Part shown: positions 17,431 through 26,493 of the stretch, piece after piece
How the letters are laid out: every line of letters starts with the position of its first letter
How positions within the stretch are numbered: the stretch's first letter is position 1
Source: an uncultured bacterium
GTDB lineage: Bacteria > Bacteroidota > Bacteroidia > Bacteroidales > Marinifilaceae
DNA length: 62,437 nt
Assembly (NCBI GenBank): GCA_905216195.1
Contig: CAJMSX010000017.1
Span: 1 to 62,437, forward strand
Reading direction: 5' to 3'
Notes under the pieces: model-generated
The model's input: only the letters and a program-made list of their open reading frames with translations
What the model was told of the DNA's origin: nothing
The model's database searches: none
Translations under genes and position numbers: made by a program

Positions 17431-18819
17431 ATGGCAAAGAAGACTTTATGCTTGTATTTCCAGGTTCATCAGCCGGTGCGTTTGAGAAAATATCATTTTT
17501 TCGATATCGGTAAAAGTCATGACTATTATGACGATTTCGCCAATCGTACGATTACCCAGAAGGTAGCTCAGCGTTGTTACCTGCCTGCTAACAAAATGAT
17601 GTTGAACCTGATCAGAAAGTATGGAAATAATTTCAAGGTAAGTTTTTCCATATCGGGTTTGGCTATCGAGCAATTTGAAAAATATGCTCCTGAAGTGATC
17701 GACAGTTTTCAGGCCTTGGCTAAAACGGGTTGTGTGGAATTTCTGGCCGAGACGTATTCCCATTCTCTGGCCAGTTTGGTGGATGAGAAAGAGTTTGCCT
17801 TACAGGTGAAACAACATGCCGGATTGATGAAAAAGCTGTTCGGCTATACACCGGTGACTTTCCGGAATACGGAGCTGGTATACTCCGATCAGATCGGCGA
17901 AATGGTGGCGCGTATGGGGTATAAGACGATGCTGACCGAAGGGGCGAAACATGTGCTCGGTTGGAAAAGTCCCAATTTCGTATACACCAACTCCTTGGAT
18001 CCGAAATTGAGGTTGTTGCTCAAGAATTTCCGTTTGAGCGACGATATCGCTTTCCGTTTTTCGAATAAGGACTGGAACGAATGGCCGTTGACGGCTGAAA
18101 AGTATGCCGGTTGGTTGAGTGATGCGGCAAAAGACGAGGATATTGTCAATTTGTTTATGGATTATGAAACTTTCGGAGAGCATCAGGATGCCGAGACCGG
18201 AATTTTCTCTTTTGTCTCCAGTTTACCGGAATATGTTTTCGGACGTGGTGATTTTGAATTCCTGACTCCTTCGGAGGCTTCTGCCAAGCATCAGCCGGTA
18301 GCTCCGCTGCATGTGCCTTTCCCCATTTCCTGGGCGGATGAAGAACGGGATTTGACAGCCTGGCTGGGTAACGAACTGCAAACGGAAGCGTTCGAGGAAT
18401 TGTATAAGGTCCGTTCGAAAATGAAAGCGATTCACGATCCGGCCCTCGTTTACGATTACCAGTGCTTGCAGGCGAGCGATCATTTTTATTATATGTGTAC
18501 GAAATTATTCTCGGATGGAGCGGTGCATCAGTATTTTACTCCCTACGATTCTCCTTATGAGGCTTTCATCAACTATATGAATGTTCTCAGCGATTTTCTG
18601 GCCCGGGTAGATGAAACGACCGCAACGGAGGAGAAAATGAAAGCGGAGCAGCCGGTTCGCAAAAGCAGAGCCGTAAAAAAAGCGGACCCCGTTAAAAAAG
18701 AGGAAATAAAAATAGAAAAAGAAGCCCGTAAATCGGAAGACGAGAAAATCGAAACGGCTCTGAAAAGTTCCAGAACCAGTAAGACACCTAAGGGAACGAA
18801 AAGAACGACAAAAAAATAA
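17431..18819 (+). CDS. GH57 alpha-amylase-like enzyme with lysine-rich C-terminal tail
   Basis: A 462-residue cytoplasmic protein. GH57 motifs are present: YFQVHQPVR (residues 9-17), the nucleophile Glu148 in FRNTELVYSD, and the acid/base Asp244 in FMDYETFGEH. GH57 enzymes cleave or transfer alpha-1,4 glucan chains. About the last 65 residues are rich in lysine, glutamate and serine (VKKEEIKIEKEARK, SRTSKTPKGTKRTTKK) and look like a disordered basic extension outside the catalytic domain. The gene lies 92 bases after the glycosyltransferase gene. That gap can form two short GC-rich hairpins without a T-run. The gene probably belongs to the same transcription unit. Confidence 0.88.
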   Translation: MAKKTLCLYFQVHQPVRLRKYHFFDIGKSHDYYDDFANRTITQKVAQRCYLPANKMMLNLIRKYGNNFKVSFSISGLAIEQFEKYAPEVIDSFQALAKTGCVEFLAETYSHSLASLVDEKEFALQVKQHAGLMKKLFGYTPVTFRNTELVYSDQIGEMVARMGYKTMLTEGAKHVLGWKSPNFVYTNSLDPKLRLLLKNFRLSDDIAFRFSNKDWNEWPLTAEKYAGWLSDAAKDEDIVNLFMDYETFGEHQDAETGIFSFVSSLPEYVFGRGDFEFLTPSEASAKHQPVAPLHVPFPISWADEERDLTAWLGNELQTEAFEELYKVRSKMKAIHDPALVYDYQCLQASDHFYYMCTKLFSDGAVHQYFTPYDSPYEAFINYMNVLSDFLARVDETTATEEKMKAEQPVRKSRAVKKADPVKKEEIKIEKEARKSEDEKIETALKSSRTSKTPKGTKRTTKK

Positions 18820-18900
18820 TAGCGTGATATATAAAAGGTAAAGGATGAAGTTTACGGATGTTTTTTTCCGAAGAAGAGACATTCGTACACTTCATAATTT

Positions 18901-18933
18901 TTTGTGGTCAGTTTTTCAGGTAACTATTTTTTG
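18901..18933 (+). promoter_or_regulatory. Possible promoter for the synthase-phosphorylase fusion gene
   Basis: TTTG at 18901-18904 and TATTTTTTG at 18925-18933 are 20 bases apart. The -7 has one base more than the TAnnTTTG consensus. A small dyad GGTAAC/GTTACC (18919-18924 with 18933-18938) encloses the -7 element. The gene starts 37 bases downstream. Confidence 0.4.
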
Positions 18934-18970
18934 TTACCTTAGCACACATTTTAGAAAAATATGAATTTAT

Positions 18971-21900
18971 ATGGATAATAATAAATTGAAAAATCCTGCC
19001 TATTTGTTCGAGGTAAGTTGGGAGGTATGTAATAAAGTCGGAGGGATTCATACGGTCATCTCGACAAAGGCATTGAATATGGTGAAGGAGTACAGTAACA
19101 GTCATATTTTGATTGGACCTGATGTGTGGAGGTATACGGAACAAAATCCGGAATTTATAGACGATCCCCGTCTTTTCCGTTCGTGGCGGGTGAAAGCGGC
19201 CCAGGAAGGGCTTCGCATCAAGGTAGGCCGTTGGAATGTGGCCGGACAACCGATCGTCATTCTGGTGGATTTTACCACCTTTATTACTCAAAAGGATGCT
19301 ATTTTTTCGTCGTTTTGGGAAAAATATAAGCTGGATTCGATCAGTGGTCAGTGGGATTACATCGAGCCGGCTCTTTTCGGATACGCATCCGGAAAAGTGA
19401 TAGAGAGTTTCGTCCGCTATAATACGACGATGCGTCAGCGGTTTATCGCTCAGTTTCACGAATGGATGACGGGGACCGGTTTGTTGTATCTCAAATATGC
19501 CGTACCGCAGGTAGGTTGTGTGTTTACTACGCATGCTACCGTGTTGGGACGGAGTGTGGCCGGAAACAATCTTCCCTTGTACAGCGAAATGAAGAATTAC
19601 GTACCGGAAGAACTGGCCCGTCGTTTCAATGTGGTTTCCAAACAATCGCTGGAGAAGACGGCTGCTCAGCATGCGGACTGTTTTACTACAGTGAGCGAAA
19701 TTACGGCGACGGAATGTGCCCATTTCCTCGACAAGGAGGTGGATATTGTGACTCCGAACGGTTTTGAAAATGTGTTTACTCCCAGTGAAGAAAAGTTCGA
19801 AGGGAAGCGAAAAGCCGGACGGGAGAAGTTTATGCAGGTGGCTCAGGCTTTACTGGGGCGGCCGGTAGCGGACGATGCCCTGATTGTAGGGATCAGCGGC
19901 CGGTACGAATTTAAAAATAAGGGAATCGATGTGTTTCTGGAGGCTTTGGGACGTTTAAACCGGGATAACGGCAATGCCAAAGAGGTATTGGCTTTTATTC
20001 TGGTTCCGGGCGCACATAACGGTCCGAATAAGGAACTGCTTCATAATCTGGAGGAACCTTATCATCCCCTGGAGGTAAGCAATTCTTATCTGACACATTA
20101 CCTGGCGGATGAAGTTCACGATCAGGTGATGAACGGTATCCGGAATCAAAAATTATTGAACGGAGAGCAGGATACTGTAAAAGTATTTTTCGCTCCCAGT
20201 TATCTGAACGGAGACGACGGTATCTTTAATATGCCTTATTACGATTTACTGATCGGCATGGACCTCACGGTTTTCCCTTCCTATTACGAACCCTGGGGGT
20301 ATACTCCGTTGGAAAGTCTGGCCTTTCAGGTTCCTACGATCACTACGACGCTTGCCGGCTTCGGTATGTGGGTGAAAGAACACTACAATATGGATCATCC
20401 GGGTATTTCGGTGATTCACCGGGAGGACGGCAACAGTGATTATGTAGCCGGGGCAATTGCCGACCGGATTAAGTATTTTACAACCCTCGAATGGCCCGAT
20501 ATTATCCGTAACAAAGGAAATGCAAAAGATGTTTCCCGTATTGCGCTTTGGGATAATCTGGTGGTATACTATAAGAAGGCTTATGAAGTCGCTTTGGACC
20601 GGGTAAACGAGCGTTTAAAGGATATTCCTGCTGTATTGAACGAACAGGTGACTTATATCGAAAAACAGCTTTCGGTGAATACTCCCCATTGGGTAAGTGT
20701 AATGATTCATCGGTCCATACCCGAGAAACTGAGTGGTTTGGAAGAATTATCCAAAAACCTGTGGTGGTGCTGGAACGATGAGGCCCGGGAGTTGTTCCGG
20801 AGCATCGACATTAAGCAATGGCGGGCTTGCGGACATAACCCGATTGCGTTACTCGATAAGATTTCACTGAACCGGTATAAGGAACTGGAGAACGATCCGG
20901 TGTTTGTGAGCAAGTTGAATACGGTGTATGACCACTTCCGCACCTATATGGACGGAAAAAATCACATGAGCGGTGCCGGAGTCGCCTACTTCAGTATGGA
21001 GTACGGATTACATACGTCCTTGAAGATATATTCGGGAGGTCTGGGCATTTTGGCGGGGGATTACCTGAAAGAAGCCAGCGACAAGGGAACGAAGATTACG
21101 GCTGTAGGATTGTTGTATCGTTACGGTTATTTTACCCAAAAGTTGTCGGCCATGGGCGATCAGGAAGCCGAGTATGAAGCCCAGGATTTTATGAAGATCG
21201 CCGTAAGTCCGGTGAGGGATCAGGAAGGAAATTGGCTGACGATCAGTCTGGTATTTCCCGGACGGAATGTGTATGCGCGGATTTGGCGGGTAGATGTAGG
21301 ACGCATAGAACTTTATCTGCTGGATACGGATTTTGAGGACAATTTGCAGGAAGACCGGTCGATTACCCATCATTTGTACGGAGGGGACTGGGAAAACCGT
21401 TTGAAACAGGAATTGTTGTTGGGATGCGGCGGTATTCAGGCTTTACGTAAACTGGGTATAGAAGCTGCTACTTACCATTGTAACGAGGGACACGCGGCTT
21501 TCACCGGACTGGAGAGACTGAAGGAATATATCCAGGATGAAAAGCTCACCTTTCCCGAAGCGATGGAGGTGGTGAGGAGTTCTTCCTTGTTTACTACTCA
21601 TACGCCTGTGCCTGCCGGACATGATGCTTTTTCGGAAAACATGTTGCGTACCTATATTTCTCATTATGCCGACCGTTTGAAAATCAGTTGGGAACAGTTG
21701 CTCGGTTTAGGAAAAATCAATGTGGGCGATCCCAACGAAAAATTCTCGATGAGTTTTCTGGCAGCTAATTTGTCTCAGGAAGTGAATGGGGTGAGTTGGT
21801 TGCACGGAGAAGTGAGCCGGGATATTTTTAAAGGCTTGTGGCCGGGTTATTTACCGGAAGAATTGCACATCAGCTATGTGACCAACGGGGTTCACTACCC

Positions 21901-23215
21901 CACCTGGACCGCTCCTGAATGGAAGAAAATTGAAGCCGGTGTTTTCGGAGATGAATTCCAGACCCATCATTACGATAAAAAATGTTTTGAAGAAATCTAC
22001 CGGGTGCCCGATGAAGAGATCTACCGGGTGCGGAATAATTTGCGGAAGCGGTTGATCGATCATGTGAAGAAAATGCTGACCGGAGGCGTTGCCGCTTCTT
22101 ATTTTACTCCCCGTCAGGTGATTGAGATTCACGATACCTTGAGGGACGATATTCTGACTATCGGATTTGCCCGGCGTTTCGCAACTTATAAGCGGGCTTA
22201 CCTGTTGTTCCGGAATCTGGACCGGCTGGACGAAATTGTGAATAATCCCCAGCATCCCGTGCAATTTATTTTTGCGGGTAAGGCCCATCCGGCTGATAAG
22301 GCGGGTCAGGATTTGATCAAGCGGATTGTGGATATTTCGAAAAATCCGAAATTTATCGGAAAGATATTGTTCCTTCCGAATTACGACATGGACCTGGCCA
22401 AGAATCTGGTGCAAGGGGTAGACGTATGGATGAATACTCCCACCCGTCCTCAGGAAGCTTCCGGTACGAGCGGAGAAAAAGCGGCTATGAACGGGGTGAT
22501 GCATTTCAGTGTTCTCGACGGTTGGTGGGTGGAAGGCTACCGTCCCGATGCGGGTTGGATGCTGCCGATGGAACGGGCGTATGAAAACCAGGCCTTCCAG
22601 GATGAACTGGACTCGGAAATGATTTACAACATCATCGACGACGATATCGCGCCTCTTTTTTACGATAAGGGACCGAACGGTTATTCGCCCCGCTGGATCA
22701 GCTATATTAAGAATACTATTGCGAAAGTGGCCGCTAATTTTACTTCCAACCGCATGCTGATCGATTACGAAAAGCAGTATTACCATCCGATGGCCGAACG
22801 GTATCATCAGATGTGCGAAAATAATTACGCCATGGCTTCGGAAATTGCTGGCTGGAAGAAAAAAGTGAGCCGGGAATGGGATAATATCGAAGTGGTCAGT
22901 CTGAATTTGCCGAATCGCTCCAAACAGATTATCGCTCTGGGTAAATCCTATTCCGGAGAAGTAACGCTGGAGATCGGAGATTTGTCCATGGAAGACGTAG
23001 GCTTGGAACTGGTAGCGGCCGAACAGCATCACGACCGACTGGTCATCCGGGAAAAACACGATTTTACCCCCATTTCTCAGGAAGAAGGGCGGGTGGTTTA
23101 CCGCATCGATGTAACCGCCGATGCTCCCGGCTTGCTGAACCTGGCTTTACGCATTTACCCTAAGAATCCGTTGTTGCCGCATCGTCAGGACTTTGCCCTG
23201 GTGAAATGGTTGTAA
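18971..23215 (+). CDS. Fused glycogen synthase (GT3-like) and alpha-glucan phosphorylase (GT35)
   Basis: A 1414-residue two-enzyme protein. Residues 1 to about 560 resemble the eukaryotic-type glycogen synthase: FEVSWEVCNKVGGIHTVIST at the start, TTHATVLGRS, TVSEITATE, and PSYYEPWGYTPLES near 435. From about residue 575 it is an alpha-glucan phosphorylase of the short bacterial/archaeal type: ELSKNLWWCWN, AYFSMEYGLHTSLKIYSGGL, TTHTPVPAGHDAF, and EASGTSGEKAAMNG, in which Lys1170 is the expected pyridoxal-phosphate lysine. The first half adds glucose, probably from UDP-glucose; the second removes it as glucose-1-phosphate. No stop or frameshift separates them. Such fusions occur elsewhere in Bacteroidota as recalled. 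A terminator hairpin follows at 23261-23291. Confidence 0.9.
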   Translation: MDNNKLKNPAYLFEVSWEVCNKVGGIHTVISTKALNMVKEYSNSHILIGPDVWRYTEQNPEFIDDPRLFRSWRVKAAQEGLRIKVGRWNVAGQPIVILVDFTTFITQKDAIFSSFWEKYKLDSISGQWDYIEPALFGYASGKVIESFVRYNTTMRQRFIAQFHEWMTGTGLLYLKYAVPQVGCVFTTHATVLGRSVAGNNLPLYSEMKNYVPEELARRFNVVSKQSLEKTAAQHADCFTTVSEITATECAHFLDKEVDIVTPNGFENVFTPSEEKFEGKRKAGREKFMQVAQALLGRPVADDALIVGISGRYEFKNKGIDVFLEALGRLNRDNGNAKEVLAFILVPGAHNGPNKELLHNLEEPYHPLEVSNSYLTHYLADEVHDQVMNGIRNQKLLNGEQDTVKVFFAPSYLNGDDGIFNMPYYDLLIGMDLTVFPSYYEPWGYTPLESLAFQVPTITTTLAGFGMWVKEHYNMDHPGISVIHREDGNSDYVAGAIADRIKYFTTLEWPDIIRNKGNAKDVSRIALWDNLVVYYKKAYEVALDRVNERLKDIPAVLNEQVTYIEKQLSVNTPHWVSVMIHRSIPEKLSGLEELSKNLWWCWNDEARELFRSIDIKQWRACGHNPIALLDKISLNRYKELENDPVFVSKLNTVYDHFRTYMDGKNHMSGAGVAYFSMEYGLHTSLKIYSGGLGILAGDYLKEASDKGTKITAVGLLYRYGYFTQKLSAMGDQEAEYEAQDFMKIAVSPVRDQEGNWLTISLVFPGRNVYARIWRVDVGRIELYLLDTDFEDNLQEDRSITHHLYGGDWENRLKQELLLGCGGIQALRKLGIEAATYHCNEGHAAFTGLERLKEYIQDEKLTFPEAMEVVRSSSLFTTHTPVPAGHDAFSENMLRTYISHYADRLKISWEQLLGLGKINVGDPNEKFSMSFLAANLSQEVNGVSWLHGEVSRDIFKGLWPGYLPEELHISYVTNGVHYPTWTAPEWKKIEAGVFGDEFQTHHYDKKCFEEIYRVPDEEIYRVRNNLRKRLIDHVKKMLTGGVAASYFTPRQVIEIHDTLRDDILTIGFARRFATYKRAYLLFRNLDRLDEIVNNPQHPVQFIFAGKAHPADKAGQDLIKRIVDISKNPKFIGKILFLPNYDMDLAKNLVQGVDVWMNTPTRPQEASGTSGEKAAMNGVMHFSVLDGWWVEGYRPDAGWMLPMERAYENQAFQDELDSEMIYNIIDDDIAPLFYDKGPNGYSPRWISYIKNTIAKVAANFTSNRMLIDYEKQYYHPMAERYHQMCENNYAMASEIAGWKKKVSREWDNIEVVSLNLPNRSKQIIALGKSYSGEVTLEIGDLSMEDVGLELVAAEQHHDRLVIREKHDFTPISQEEGRVVYRIDVTADAPGLLNLALRIYPKNPLLPHRQDFALVKWL

Positions 23216-23260
23216 TCCGGAAAGAAACCGGAAAATAATCCGGATCTCAGTCTATAAAAC

Positions 23261-23291
23261 AATGTCCCGCAGGATGTGCGGGGCATTTTTA
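23261..23291 (+). terminator. Rho-independent terminator after the synthase-phosphorylase gene
   Basis: An 11-base-pair stem with one G-T wobble (AATGTCCCGCA at 23261-23271, TGCGGGGCATT at 23277-23287) and the loop GGATG runs into a T-run. It closes the glycogen cluster. A TATTTTTG at 23293-23300 just downstream could serve the next gene. Confidence 0.8.
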
Positions 23292-23312
23292 TTATTTTTG
23301 TGGCATAAACTG

Positions 23313-25103
23313 ATGAAAATGTCTCCTGAATGCTATTATAAAGAAAAGGAAGAAGAGTTCCGCAAGCAACGGGACCGGATAAAAGCTGTGAGGAATCGGA
23401 TTACTGTCGTCAAACTGGTGTTGTTTTTAGCGATGTGTTACGGAATCTACCTCTTTGCTGTGCGTCGTGAAACGTTTTTTTTGTGGTTGAGTATCGGAGG
23501 ATTGGCGATGTTCGTGTTTTTTACGATTTGGGATGCCCGCATCGTGAGGCGAATCCGGATAGCGGAAGCTTTGTTGTCTGTCTGTCGTCTGGAATCGGCC
23601 TATCTCCGGGGAGAATACGGATCTCTGGAGGGAGGAGAATCCTATCGGAATCGGGAACATGCCTACGCGGAAGATCTGGACATTCTCGGAAAAGATTCTT
23701 TGTTTCAGCATATGAACCGGACGGTGACCCCGGACGGTAAGGACACCCTGGCCTCCTGGCTGCTGAATCCCTGTCGGACGGAGACTGAAATACTTTCCCG
23801 TCAGGAAGCCGTAAGAGATCTTGCTGCGGATCCGGACTGGGCGATGGAATTCAGGGCCTGGGGAGAGGTATACCGGGTTACGGAGCAACAGGTAAGGGAA
23901 TTGAAAAGCTGGTTGAGGGAAGAATGTTTTTTTCGTAAACCTCTGAACCGTTTTGGGGTGTATGTGTGGAACGGATTGACCCTAAGCTGCTGGGGTTTCG
24001 CCTTTTTGTCAGTCATCCCTTATTTTTTTGCGATCTTTTTCTCTCTTCTTCAATTGGGCTATATTTCCCTGCACCTGAAAAAAATCAATGTTTATTACAA
24101 ACGGTTGGGAGAAGTGGTGAAAACGACGACCGAATACCTGCGGCTGATGGAACTGATGGAAAGAAAATCTTTTGAGTCGGTTCGCATGAACGCTTTAAAA
24201 AAACAGTTGTTCGGGGGACAAAACAATTCTTTAACCGCTTTCCGGAAGTTGGGCAAGATTCTGAGTGGATTCGATCAACGAAATAATATTTTGGTGGGGT
24301 TTGTTACCAATGGACTGTATACCAGTGATTTTCATTTCCTGATGAATTTAGACGAATGGAAAAAACGTTATCAAGACCTGGTGGAAGATTGGATAAAGGC
24401 CCTAAGCGAAGCGGATGCGTTGTGCAGTATGTCTTTTTACCGTTTTAATCATCCCCGTTTTATTTTTCCGGAACCGGGAGAAAAAGAATGGCTGAAAGCC
24501 GAGCAATTGGGACATCCCTTACTGAGGGAGGAAAAATGTGTACGTAATGATTTTACTGTGGAGGAACTGCATCATTTTTTTATAGTTACCGGAGCGAATA
24601 TGGCCGGAAAGAGTACTTTTTTGCGTACGGTGGGTGTGAATTTGGTGCTGGCTTTGTCGGGAAACGTAGTTTGCAGCAGTAAGTTCCGGTTTCGGTTGAT
24701 GGACTTGTTCACCAGTATGCGGACTACCGATAATCTGGCTCAGGGAACTTCTTATTTCCATGCAGAACTGCTGCGTTTGAAACAATTGATCGGACGAGCT
24801 GAACGTTCGGAGCGGCTTTTTATTATTTTGGACGAAATGCTGAAAGGCACCAATTCCCGGGATAAAGTGAACGGCTCGTTAAGGTTTCTGGTTCATCTGC
24901 TGAATTATCCGGTATCGGGAATTATTGCGACTCACGATTTGGAATTGGGAGAGCTGGCAGATCATTTCCCAGGTCATTTTTTCAATACCTGTTTTGAGAT
25001 TTCGCATACGGCAGATGATATTTTTTACGATTATAAATTGAAAGAAGGGGTAAGCCGCAATATGAATGCTACTATTCTACTGGAAAAGATGGGCCTGATC
25101 TGA
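23313..25103 (+). CDS. Membrane-anchored MutS-like ATPase
   Basis: About 596 residues from the ATG at 23313; an ATG two codons later is equally possible. The frame is open from 23262, but that start would lie inside the terminator stem. Two pairs of hydrophobic segments suggest membrane anchoring: VVKLVLFLAMCYGIYLF and FLWLSIGGLAMFVFFTIW near residues 35-70, and a second pair near 215-245. The C-terminal half is a MutS family ATPase: Walker A TGANMAGKST (about residue 427), the signature NLAQGTSYFHAELLRLK, Walker B LFIILDEMLKGTNSRDK and ATHDLELGEL. No mismatch-recognition domain is visible. This is a distinct MutS-related family common in Bacteroidota with no known function I can name. It is convergent with the SUI1-like gene with no intervening base. 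Confidence 0.85.
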   Translation: MKMSPECYYKEKEEEFRKQRDRIKAVRNRITVVKLVLFLAMCYGIYLFAVRRETFFLWLSIGGLAMFVFFTIWDARIVRRIRIAEALLSVCRLESAYLRGEYGSLEGGESYRNREHAYAEDLDILGKDSLFQHMNRTVTPDGKDTLASWLLNPCRTETEILSRQEAVRDLAADPDWAMEFRAWGEVYRVTEQQVRELKSWLREECFFRKPLNRFGVYVWNGLTLSCWGFAFLSVIPYFFAIFFSLLQLGYISLHLKKINVYYKRLGEVVKTTTEYLRLMELMERKSFESVRMNALKKQLFGGQNNSLTAFRKLGKILSGFDQRNNILVGFVTNGLYTSDFHFLMNLDEWKKRYQDLVEDWIKALSEADALCSMSFYRFNHPRFIFPEPGEKEWLKAEQLGHPLLREEKCVRNDFTVEELHHFFIVTGANMAGKSTFLRTVGVNLVLALSGNVVCSSKFRFRLMDLFTSMRTTDNLAQGTSYFHAELLRLKQLIGRAERSERLFIILDEMLKGTNSRDKVNGSLRFLVHLLNYPVSGIIATHDLELGELADHFPGHFFNTCFEISHTADDIFYDYKLKEGVSRNMNATILLEKMGLI

Positions 25104-25433
25104 TTACCGGGCCCTGTATCGGTTTTCCAGTAAAACGGCCAGGACTTTTTCCCGCAGGGCTCCTTGTATAATAATCATACCGTCCTTGACCGAACCGCCG
25201 ACTCCGCATCTATTTTTGAGAAGTTTGGCCAATTCCTTGAGGTCATTTTCATGGCCTGTGAATCCTTGTATCAGAGTGACGGTTTTGCCAGCCCGTTGTT
25301 TGGAATCCAGCGTAACCCGCAGATTTTGTTTTTCAGGGGGCAGGGTGACGGTTTCTTCTTCGGATGCATATTCGTAGTTGAAATCGGGGTTGGTGGAATA
25401 TACAACATTGATTCTTCCCTTTTGTTTACTCAT
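25104..25433 (-). CDS. SUI1/eIF1-like translation factor (YciH family)
   Basis: A 109-residue protein with the SUI1 fold: LRVTLDSKQRAGKTVTLIQGF, then ELAKLLKNRCGVGGSVKDG and IIIQGALREKV. In eukaryotes this fold controls start-codon selection; bacterial YciH-type members are optional factors linked to initiation fidelity. The first 35 residues are polar and variable. The stop codon abuts the stop of the convergent MutS-like gene. On the minus strand a TATATTTG (25528-25535) about 90 bases upstream matches the -7 consensus and may be its promoter. Confidence 0.9.
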   Translation of the reverse strand: MSKQKGRINVVYSTNPDFNYEYASEEETVTLPPEKQNLRVTLDSKQRAGKTVTLIQGFTGHENDLKELAKLLKNRCGVGGSVKDGMIIIQGALREKVLAVLLENRYRAR

Positions 25434-25565
25434 AACTGTGGGTTTTATTCAAAATTTTTTTAAGTCATCCGGTCCGGACGAAACCGGCTGAAATTTCCGG
25501 GAAAGCCCCTGGAACGGATGCTTTCTGCAAATATAAGGTTTTTTATTTAATTTTCGGGGAAAGGG

Positions 25566-25595
25566 TTGCGAGTATAAAAATAGCGAGTATTTTTG
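25566..25595 (+). promoter_or_regulatory. Promoter of the nfnAB-proC group
   Basis: TTG at 25566-25568 and TATTTTTG at 25588-25595 are separated by 19 bases, the Bacteroidota vegetative-promoter arrangement. The nfnA start lies 76 bases downstream. Confidence 0.65.
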
Positions 25596-25671
25596 TATGT
25601 CGTAAAACATAAAAACAGGCAGTGCGACCGGTTGGACATGCGAACTCTATAACCCTATTAATGATAAGATA

Positions 25672-26490
25672 ATGAACAAGATTCTGAAGAAAAGGTATTT
25701 TTCCGAGCGGGTGGTGCAAATGGAGGTGGAAGCGCCTTTGATTGCAAAAGCGCGGAAACCGGGTAATTTCGTAATCGTGCGGGTGGGAGAGAAAGGAGAG
25801 CGGATTCCGTTGACGATTTCGGAGGCTGATGTGAAGCGGGGGAGTATTACGCTGGTTATACAAAAGATGGGAGTTTCCTCTACGAAACTTTGCGATTTAA
25901 AGGAAGGAGATTATGTTACGGATTTGGTAGGCCCTTTAGGTAAGGCTACCCACATTGAGAAGGTGGGGACCGTGCTTGCCTGTGGTGGCGGTGTCGGTGT
26001 TGCTCCTTTGCTGCCGATCGTGCAGGGGTTTAAGGAAGCCGGAAACCGCGTGGTATCGGTAATTGCCGCCCGAACGAAAGATCTGGTGATCCTGGAGGAC
26101 GAGATCCGCCGCTTTTCCGACGAGGTAGTGGTGATGACGGATGACGGCAGCTACGGCAGAAAGGGATTGGTGACGGAAGGCATGGAAGAGATCATTTTGT
26201 GGGAGAAAGTAGATATGGCGGTAACTATCGGCCCGGCGATCATGATGAAATTCTGTTCGTTATTGACCGGAAAATACGGGATTCCGACAATTGCCAGCTT
26301 GAATGCCATTATGGTGGACGGAACGGGAATGTGCGGAGCTTGCCGGGTAACCGTAGGAGGTAAAACAAAATTTACCTGTGTGGACGGGCCGGAATTTGAT
26401 GCGCACCAGATCGATTTTGACGAAATGATGTCCCGTTTAGGAGGATATAAAACTATCGAAGTCCAAAAATTACATGAATTAGCAGATTAA
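25672..26490 (+). CDS. nfnA: NfnA-like subunit of NADH-dependent ferredoxin:NADP+ oxidoreductase
   Basis: A 272-residue flavoprotein of the ferredoxin-NADP reductase/PyrK type. An N-terminal FAD-binding barrel (RIPLTISEAD at residues 44-53) precedes the NAD-binding domain with LACGGGVGVAPLLPI near 102-116. A [2Fe-2S] binding region has Cys221, Cys224 and Cys236 in MCGACRV and KFTCVDG. The adjacent NfnB-like gene 3 bases on identifies the pair as the Nfn transhydrogenase, which bifurcates electrons between NADPH, NAD+ and ferredoxin in anaerobes; sulfide dehydrogenase is an older name for similar pairs. It is cytoplasmic, and a clear promoter lies upstream. Confidence 0.9.
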   Translation: MNKILKKRYFSERVVQMEVEAPLIAKARKPGNFVIVRVGEKGERIPLTISEADVKRGSITLVIQKMGVSSTKLCDLKEGDYVTDLVGPLGKATHIEKVGTVLACGGGVGVAPLLPIVQGFKEAGNRVVSVIAARTKDLVILEDEIRRFSDEVVVMTDDGSYGRKGLVTEGMEEIILWEKVDMAVTIGPAIMMKFCSLLTGKYGIPTIASLNAIMVDGTGMCGACRVTVGGKTKFTCVDGPEFDAHQIDFDEMMSRLGGYKTIEVQKLHELAD

Positions 26491-26493
26491 CGG

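Noticed and set aside
21851..23059. 402-codon antisense frame in the synthase-phosphorylase gene
   Set aside because: Antisense to a strongly conserved enzyme gene with intact motifs; no start signals or recognised domain.
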